Source of the DNA: Comamonas sp. 26
GTDB lineage: Bacteria; Pseudomonadota; Gammaproteobacteria; Burkholderiales; Burkholderiaceae_C
Assembly (NCBI RefSeq): GCF_002754475.1
Contig: NZ_PEFL01000002.1
Coordinates: 620,001-684,000 of the forward strand
Direction of reading: 5' to 3'
DNA: 64,000 bases
A program made the translations under genes and the position numbers. The first letter of the stretch is position 1, and each line of letters opens with the position of its first letter. Of this stretch, positions 58,993-64,000 are shown piece after piece. The notes under the pieces are model-generated. The model had not been told where the DNA came from. It was given only the letters and a program-made list of their open reading frames with translations, and did no database searches.

Positions 58993-61860
58993 TCACAGCA
59001 GCACCAGCCCCGGCGGCAAGCTGTCGCCCAGACTGCGTTTCTGGTCCTCGGCCTGCATCTCCGCCACCTGCTCGACCATGGCGATCCAGCGCTCGGGGGC
59101 TCCGCTGCTGCGCATCTTCTCCAGCACCTGCGCGCGTACCTCGTCAGGCAGGTCGCGGGCGCGATCGCCCGTCATTCGCGCCATCTGCACGGCAGCGAAC
59201 ATCGCGGTTTCGTTCTTGCGCCAGTCCTGCGCCAGCGTGGCGTCGAGAAACTCCTGCGCCGCCTCGGGCGGCATGACCCGATGCGCATTCGCCGCCAGCG
59301 ACTGGCGTGCCGCCAGACGGCCTATGGCCCACCAGGTCTGCACGGTTTCATCCGGGCGCTTCAGGCGCTGCAGCATCCACTGGCCCATCTCCTGGCGGTA
59401 CTGCCAGGGCACGGCCTCCATGGCGGCGAACAGGCGCAGCATGTCGTCGTAACTGCCGTGGCTGCTCTTGCCACCGGATCTTGTGGTCTGCTGCACGGCC
59501 TTTTGCATCTGGCCGGCCACGTCTTCCAGCAATTCCATCTGCTGGGCTTCGTTCAAGCCAGCGGCCACGCGGCGCCAGAAAACCCACCACTCCGTCCAGT
59601 TGGCAGACTCCTTGGCATGGCCCAGCCCTGCGCCGTACAGCGCCCAGACCTGGGAGATGCGCCATGCATCCAGCTCGGCACCCACGCCGGGGCGCAGGCA
59701 CCAGCCTGCGAGGTTGAGCCACACGCGTTCATGGTCGGCCGTGCGGCGGCGGCGCTTGGCACGGGCCAGCAGCGCATCAAACAAGGCGCGCAGCAAGCCC
59801 ACATCCCAGCCGTCGCGCGGGCCCAGAATTTTCTCCAGCGACGGGCGCAGCTGGCGAACTTCTTTGCCTGTGACTTCTTGCGCCTGCGTGCCAAAAATGC
59901 GGTCAATCAGCGCCACGGCTTCGGGCAGTTTGGCTGCCAGAGAGTTCAGGCCTTTTGTGCCTTCAGCGCTTTCTGCATCTGCGCCAACAGCTATGGTTTC
60001 TGCAGTGACAGCACCGCGCACCGCAAAGGGCAGCAGCCATGACTGCGCTGAATCCTGCACGGCCACGCAGCGCACTTCCAGCGTGCCTACCTCGCTCATG
60101 CAGGCCTGCAACTGCACCTCGACCTGCGCAGCGGCCACACCTTCTGGCGCAGGCAGCACGGTCGCCAGCGGCGGCAGCTCTACCCAGCCATCGCCTGTCA
60201 ACGGGGCAATCTGTCCGGCCTGCACGGGGGCGTGGCTCTGGCTGTTGGCCAGTAAATTAAAACGCACGGCCTGACCCAGCTTGAGGGCAAAGCGCCGCCC
60301 GGAGAGCACGATGCGCACGCCCTCTTCCGTGCCGCGTGGCAGCAAGCAAAGGCCTTGCGGGGCTTCGCCCTTTTTGCCCGGCAGCAGCAGCCAGTAGCTG
60401 CGCGCTGCGCCGCCGCCAATGCGGGGAATACTATTTTTGATAGCTGCTGGCGCTTGCTGTGCTTGCGCTGCGGGCTGATTTACCTCTGATTTCGCTTGCA
60501 GTTCAGCCTGCACCCGCGCCAGCCCATAGGCTGCCGCGCCACGGGCCACTGCCCAGTCAGGGTGCGGGTTGTACAGCACCCGCACGGGGCTGCCGCGCCA
60601 GCTGCTGAGCAAGTCGGTCAGCCGCTGCACCAGCGCATGGGCATGGAACACGCCGCCATTGAGCAGCACGGTGTCTGGCAGAGCGCCGTCCGCATGCAAA
60701 CTCAAAAATTGCGCCAGATGGCGGCTGATAGCTGCATCGGCCGGGTACGGCAGGCCAAAGCCACGCAGCGCGCCTTGGCGCTTGCTAGGCGCATCGCTGA
60801 TCTGGGCGGGTGGCAAAAAGCCTTCAACCACCTGCTGCTGCACCTGCGCACGGGTCAGCGTGGCCGTCTGCGTTGCGGCCAGCAAACGGCTGCCGCCGCC
60901 CAGCAAGGTAATGCTGACTTGCTCGGGAGCATCGGCAGCCAGCAACTGCTCCTTGGCCATGCGACAGCGCTGCACCAGCTGGGCAAAGCGCTGGGCAGGC
61001 AGCTTCTGACCTTCGCCCGCAAACGCGGGCTCCAGCTGATGGGCCAGTGCCAGATCCATGTTGTCGCCGCCCAGCATCAAATGCTCGCCCACGGCAGTGC
61101 GGGTCAGCGTGGGCAGGCCGTCGCCCACTGCTTTTGCGACACAAATCAAGGTCAGGTCGGTCGTACCGCCGCCCACATCGACCACCAGCACCAGTCGGCT
61201 ATCGGCCAGTTGCTGCGCGAGTTGCTCGCCTTGCAGCACCAGCCAGTCGTGGAATGCAGCCTTGGGTTCTTCCAGTAACTGCACGCCGGGCAGGCCCGCG
61301 AGTTGCGCGGCCTCCAGCGTCAGCGCTCGGGCACCTTCGTCAAACGAGGCAGGTACCGTCAGCACCACACTTTGCTGGTGCAACGGTGCTTCAGGATGCG
61401 CCCTGTCCCATGCGGCTTTGACGTGGGCCAGGTATGAGGCCGATGCGGCCAGCGGCGACACCTTGACTACATCATCCCCAGCACCCCACGGCAGGATGGG
61501 CGAGCTGCGGTCTACACCGGTGTGCGAAAGCCAGCTTTTGGCGCTGGCCACCAGCCGCCCCGGCACGGCGGCGCCCAAGTCACGCGCCCAGCGGCCGATG
61601 ACTGCGGGGGCTTGCGCATCAGCGCCTTGCGGCGGCCACGGCTGCTGCCAGCTATCGCCCAGCTCGCCGAGTGCCGCCTGGTAGCGCACCGAGGGCAGCA
61701 GGGGCTGTGAAATCACCTCGCCCGCCGTGCTGCGCTGGGCAATGTTGAGCAACTCAATATCTGCCGCCACCCCAGCCACCGCCACGCTGGCGGCCACGGT
61801 ATGGCTGGTTCCGAGGTCTATGCCGACGATGTAAGCGGGCTGAGTGGAGGTGACAGTCAT
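58993..61860 (-). CDS. Hsp70-family chaperone-like protein, long form with C-terminal extension
   Basis: 955-residue member of the Hsp70 family. The N-terminal actin-like ATPase has YIVGIDLGTSHTVAAS (phosphate 1), LVLVVDVGGGTTDLTLI (phosphate 2) and LLNGGVFHAHALVQRL (adenosine region). The substrate-binding part diverges from DnaK, and the C-terminal half (from about residue 640) is a large helical region like DUF3731 that includes LRPSLEKILGPRDGWDVGLL. Between them lies a Pro/Ala/Gln-rich linker (VNQPAAQAQQAPAAIKNS) encoded by a dispersed repeat. The frame extends to 61905; ATG 61860 (MTVTSTQPAYIVGIDLG) is preferred. It follows a shorter Hsp70 gene on the same strand. A specialised chaperone is likely; clients unknown. 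Confidence 0.92.
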   Translation of the reverse strand: MTVTSTQPAYIVGIDLGTSHTVAASVAVAGVAADIELLNIAQRSTAGEVISQPLLPSVRYQAALGELGDSWQQPWPPQGADAQAPAVIGRWARDLGAAVPGRLVASAKSWLSHTGVDRSSPILPWGAGDDVVKVSPLAASASYLAHVKAAWDRAHPEAPLHQQSVVLTVPASFDEGARALTLEAAQLAGLPGVQLLEEPKAAFHDWLVLQGEQLAQQLADSRLVLVVDVGGGTTDLTLICVAKAVGDGLPTLTRTAVGEHLMLGGDNMDLALAHQLEPAFAGEGQKLPAQRFAQLVQRCRMAKEQLLAADAPEQVSITLLGGGSRLLAATQTATLTRAQVQQQVVEGFLPPAQISDAPSKRQGALRGFGLPYPADAAISRHLAQFLSLHADGALPDTVLLNGGVFHAHALVQRLTDLLSSWRGSPVRVLYNPHPDWAVARGAAAYGLARVQAELQAKSEVNQPAAQAQQAPAAIKNSIPRIGGGAARSYWLLLPGKKGEAPQGLCLLPRGTEEGVRIVLSGRRFALKLGQAVRFNLLANSQSHAPVQAGQIAPLTGDGWVELPPLATVLPAPEGVAAAQVEVQLQACMSEVGTLEVRCVAVQDSAQSWLLPFAVRGAVTAETIAVGADAESAEGTKGLNSLAAKLPEAVALIDRIFGTQAQEVTGKEVRQLRPSLEKILGPRDGWDVGLLRALFDALLARAKRRRRTADHERVWLNLAGWCLRPGVGAELDAWRISQVWALYGAGLGHAKESANWTEWWVFWRRVAAGLNEAQQMELLEDVAGQMQKAVQQTTRSGGKSSHGSYDDMLRLFAAMEAVPWQYRQEMGQWMLQRLKRPDETVQTWWAIGRLAARQSLAANAHRVMPPEAAQEFLDATLAQDWRKNETAMFAAVQMARMTGDRARDLPDEVRAQVLEKMRSSGAPERWIAMVEQVAEMQAEDQKRSLGDSLPPGLVLL
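60431..60480. repeat. Dispersed TAGCTGC repeat inside the Hsp70 coding region
   Basis: TTTTTGATAGCTGCTGGCGC, TTGCTGTGCTTGCGC and TGCGGGCTGATTTACC form a well-preserved copy. It is in frame and encodes the Pro/Ala/Gln linker. Confidence 0.85.
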
Positions 61861-62194
61861 GAAAGCCAAGGGACGATGCGCTAGGGAGGTGGCCGATCGT
61901 AACAATTGGCAGCAAGGACTGCGGAGTGCAGTTCTTTTCGCCTATGGCCGTGCTTGGGAGATGCAGCAATCTCCGTCCGCCCTCCAGATGCACTGGGAAT
62001 ACTGCTGCATTGACTGAGGTTGAGGCCCACCCTCTATCACTTGGTAAGAAGCTGCCTTCAGTCATGCCCCAAATGAATCAAAAAACAATAGCTTGGAGCG
62101 CAGGCAGCAAAAGCATCGAATCCATATTTAGCCCATAAAAAAGCCCGCTAACCATCTGGTCAGCGGGCTTTCGCCTTTAAGCGGTTAAACAGCT
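61861..62194. other. Gap between the two Hsp70 genes
   Basis: About 334 bp. It contains a terminator near the upstream gene (62140-62171) and no convincing gene. A promoter for the downstream Hsp70 gene may lie around 61900-62100, but none was defined. Confidence 0.5.
62140..62171 (-). terminator. Intrinsic terminator of the shorter Hsp70 gene
   Basis: AAAGCCCGCT / AGCGGGCTTT (10-bp perfect stem) with inner ACCA / TGGT. The minus strand ends in a T-run. It lies 23 bp past the stop. Confidence 0.92.
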
Positions 62195-64000
62195 TTACTC
62201 AGCAGCTTCAGCCGAAGTCTCGGCGCGCACATCAAACTCCACCTTCCAGCGGTCTGTGCCACCCACGGGCACGGCATTGAGTTCCAGCGTGCCGATATCG
62301 GTGACGCGCGCTTCCAGCGTGACAGGAACCACTTCACCCGCTGCACGGCCAGACGCAGGCAGGTTCAGCTCAATTTCTTGCAGCTCGACCAGCTCTTCGG
62401 GGCCCCAGAAGTCCAGCATGGTGCCGACCTGATCGGCGCGGCGCACGGAAGAACCAAAGAAGCGCAGGCGCACGGGCTCGCCGACAACCAGACCCAGCTC
62501 CAGATCGCTCAGAGCGACTTCGGTGCCCTCTTCCATGCCAAACGGTGCCAGGCACAGGGCGGACATGGGCGGCTCCATGCCGGGGATGGCGGGCATGTTC
62601 GACTCCACACCCACGTAATACGACTGCGCCGTACCGCCACGGATGCGCACACCGCGGCCGCTGGTGGCGATGTGGCCGTAATAGGCCGCGCCACGGGCTA
62701 CGGCCAGATCCAGGTTGGCACCATCCAGCAGGCGGGCGGGCTCGCAAGCCTCTTCGTCCAGCCAGCCGTTGATCACTTCCAGAATGCGCTGCTCGATTTG
62801 CGGTGCCTTGAGCACGCCGCCGTTGAACAGGATTGCCGTGGGGTGCAGGAAGGTGGAGCCTTCCGTCTGCTCTGCGTTCAGGCCATCAATGTCGGCCAGT
62901 GCGTTGACCTGACGGCTCAGGAAGGCGGCCAGATGGCGCGTGACTGCGGCATCTTGTGCATAGGGCAGGCCCAGCTGCGTAAGCGCTGCGCGGGCACGGG
63001 TCTGGGGCTTGGCGCTGACCGCGACCTTGGGGAAGAAGCCTTCGACCAGCATGGCCAGCACTTCGTCACGCGTGACTTCGGTGCGGATGCTGCCGCCGAT
63101 GAGCTTGCTGCCCCGGCTGGGGACGACCACGGGCACGGATTGCAGGTTTGCGTCGGCCAGCAACTGCTCCTTGGCGGCGCGGCAACCGTGGGCCAGAGCC
63201 CGGGTTTGCCAGGCATCGAGCTGCTTGCCCTCTTGCGCCAGCTTGCGGGCCACGCCGTAGGCCAACGCCAGATCCATGTTGTCACCGCCGAGCAAGATGT
63301 GCTCGCCCACGGCAATGCGTTGCAGCTCCAGATTGCCTTCGCGCTCACGCACGGCGATCAGCGAAAGGTCGGTGGTGCCGCCGCCCACGTCTACCACCAG
63401 AATGATGTCGCCGTGCTGCACTTGCTTGCGCCATTGGCCGCCGCTGGCCTGAATCCAGCTGTAGAGCGCGGCTTGCGGCTCTTCCAGCAAAGTCAGATTA
63501 GCAAAGCCGGCTGCCTTGCAGGCCTCGGCAGTCAGCTCGCGCGCGGCGGGGTCAAACGATGCGGGGATGGTGACGGTAATGTCTTGCTGGGCAAAAGGTG
63601 CCTCGGGGTGGGCTTGCTCCCAGGCCCAGCGCAGGTGCTCCAGATAGCGAATCGATGCGGTCAGCGGCGAGATACGGCTGACTTCCTCGGGTGCATCGGC
63701 AGGCAGCAGCGGGCTGCGGCGATCCACGCCGGGATGGCAGAGCCAGCTTTTGGCGCTGCTGACCAGACGGATGGGCGTGGCCGCGCCACGGCTGCGGGCG
63801 AATTCGCCGGTGATGAAGTCGCTGGATGCAGCGCCGGGCAGGGTGCGCTCAGCCTCGCTCAGTTCGCTCTCATGCGCCAGATAGAGAAAGGACGGCAGCA
63901 GCGGCAAGGCTTGCACGCTGGCGGGCGCGGTGAGCTGGGGAATATCCAGCACGCCTTGCACCACCTTGTCGCCGTCGCTGGCGGTTTTGTCCACATAGGA
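62195..64000 (-). CDS. Hsp70-family chaperone-like protein, short form, 5'-truncated by the window edge
   Basis: At least 601 residues. The reading frame is open to the last base of the window, with Ser-Tyr-Val before the GTG at 63994, so the real start and the first phosphate motif lie outside. The second phosphate motif IILVVDVGGGTTDLSLI, the GEHILLGGDNMDLALAYG segment and the adenosine motif LFNGGVLKAPQIEQRI are present. The end is acidic and Ala-rich (VRAETSAEAAE). The gene lies upstream of the longer Hsp70 gene on the same strand, with a terminator between. In related bacteria such a pair is often preceded by a DUF2760 gene, which would be outside the window. Confidence 0.92.
   Translation of the reverse strand, partial: SYVDKTASDGDKVVQGVLDIPQLTAPASVQALPLLPSFLYLAHESELSEAERTLPGAASSDFITGEFARSRGAATPIRLVSSAKSWLCHPGVDRRSPLLPADAPEEVSRISPLTASIRYLEHLRWAWEQAHPEAPFAQQDITVTIPASFDPAARELTAEACKAAGFANLTLLEEPQAALYSWIQASGGQWRKQVQHGDIILVVDVGGGTTDLSLIAVREREGNLELQRIAVGEHILLGGDNMDLALAYGVARKLAQEGKQLDAWQTRALAHGCRAAKEQLLADANLQSVPVVVPSRGSKLIGGSIRTEVTRDEVLAMLVEGFFPKVAVSAKPQTRARAALTQLGLPYAQDAAVTRHLAAFLSRQVNALADIDGLNAEQTEGSTFLHPTAILFNGGVLKAPQIEQRILEVINGWLDEEACEPARLLDGANLDLAVARGAAYYGHIATSGRGVRIRGGTAQSYYVGVESNMPAIPGMEPPMSALCLAPFGMEEGTEVALSDLELGLVVGEPVRLRFFGSSVRRADQVGTMLDFWGPEELVELQEIELNLPASGRAAGEVVPVTLEARVTDIGTLELNAVPVGGTDRWKVEFDVRAETSAEAAE

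Overview
The window is a 64 kb piece of a high-GC betaproteobacterial chromosome, most probably a Comamonas or close Comamonadaceae relative. The basis is two Porin_4-type porins, the divergent gspC / gspG-H-I-J-K-L-M-N-D-E arrangement, paired cyanophycin synthetases with a DUF1854/ABC neighbour, the nrtABD-nirBD-nasA-cobA nitrate block, and dispersed intergenic repeats (TAGCTGC...GCGCTTG and CCCCCTGAGGCGC types) that I associate with this family. Genus is inference; there is no rRNA gene in the window. No CRISPR, tRNA, integrase or insertion sequence was seen, so this looks like core chromosome with local rearrangement.

Layout: the 3' part of groL (1-1.4 kb); two minus-strand porins (1.6-4.0); coq7, an OsmC protein, a candidate small RNA with a 16S-like anti-Shine-Dalgarno element, ilvA, cobS and cobC (4.4-8.9); a type II secretion locus (8.9-18.9 plus gspF at 22.0-23.2), split between gspE and gspF by a membrane protein, a flavin monooxygenase, a WYL regulator, a glutathione S-transferase and the remnant of a second monooxygenase copy; amt, a 5'-nucleotidase and an EF-hand protein (23.4-26.1); a cyanophycin block (26.8-34.7) with DUF1854 and an ABC exporter on one strand and two cyanophycin synthetases on the other; a DUF2946/TonB receptor pair, an MFS exporter, CreA, and a LysR/YeiH pair (34.8-42.5); a MarR-FUSC operon and an aldehyde dehydrogenase (42.6-46.7); the assimilatory nitrate block on the minus strand (46.9-58.9); and two Hsp70-family genes (59.0 to the window edge).

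How genes work together: NrtABD imports nitrate, NasA reduces it to nitrite, NirBD reduces nitrite to ammonium, and CobA makes the siroheme precursor NirB needs. NasR (NIT plus ANTAR domains) lies just upstream. Two leaders in this block, before nrtA and before nirB, each carry a near-consensus sigma-54 promoter, a hairpin with an A1/G4 hexaloop of the ANTAR-target type, and a strong intrinsic terminator, which predicts double control by nitrogen status (NtrC/sigma-54) and nitrate (NasR antitermination). Assimilated nitrogen could be banked as cyanophycin by the two CphA enzymes.

Strongest leads: the anti-SD small RNA upstream of ilvA; the paired antitermination leaders; a GspE apparently lacking its zinc-binding module; gspK whose N-terminus is encoded by a dispersed repeat; the DUF1854/ABC cyanophycin partner genes; and the tandem Hsp70 pair. 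Sequence was read by eye; no searches or folding were run.
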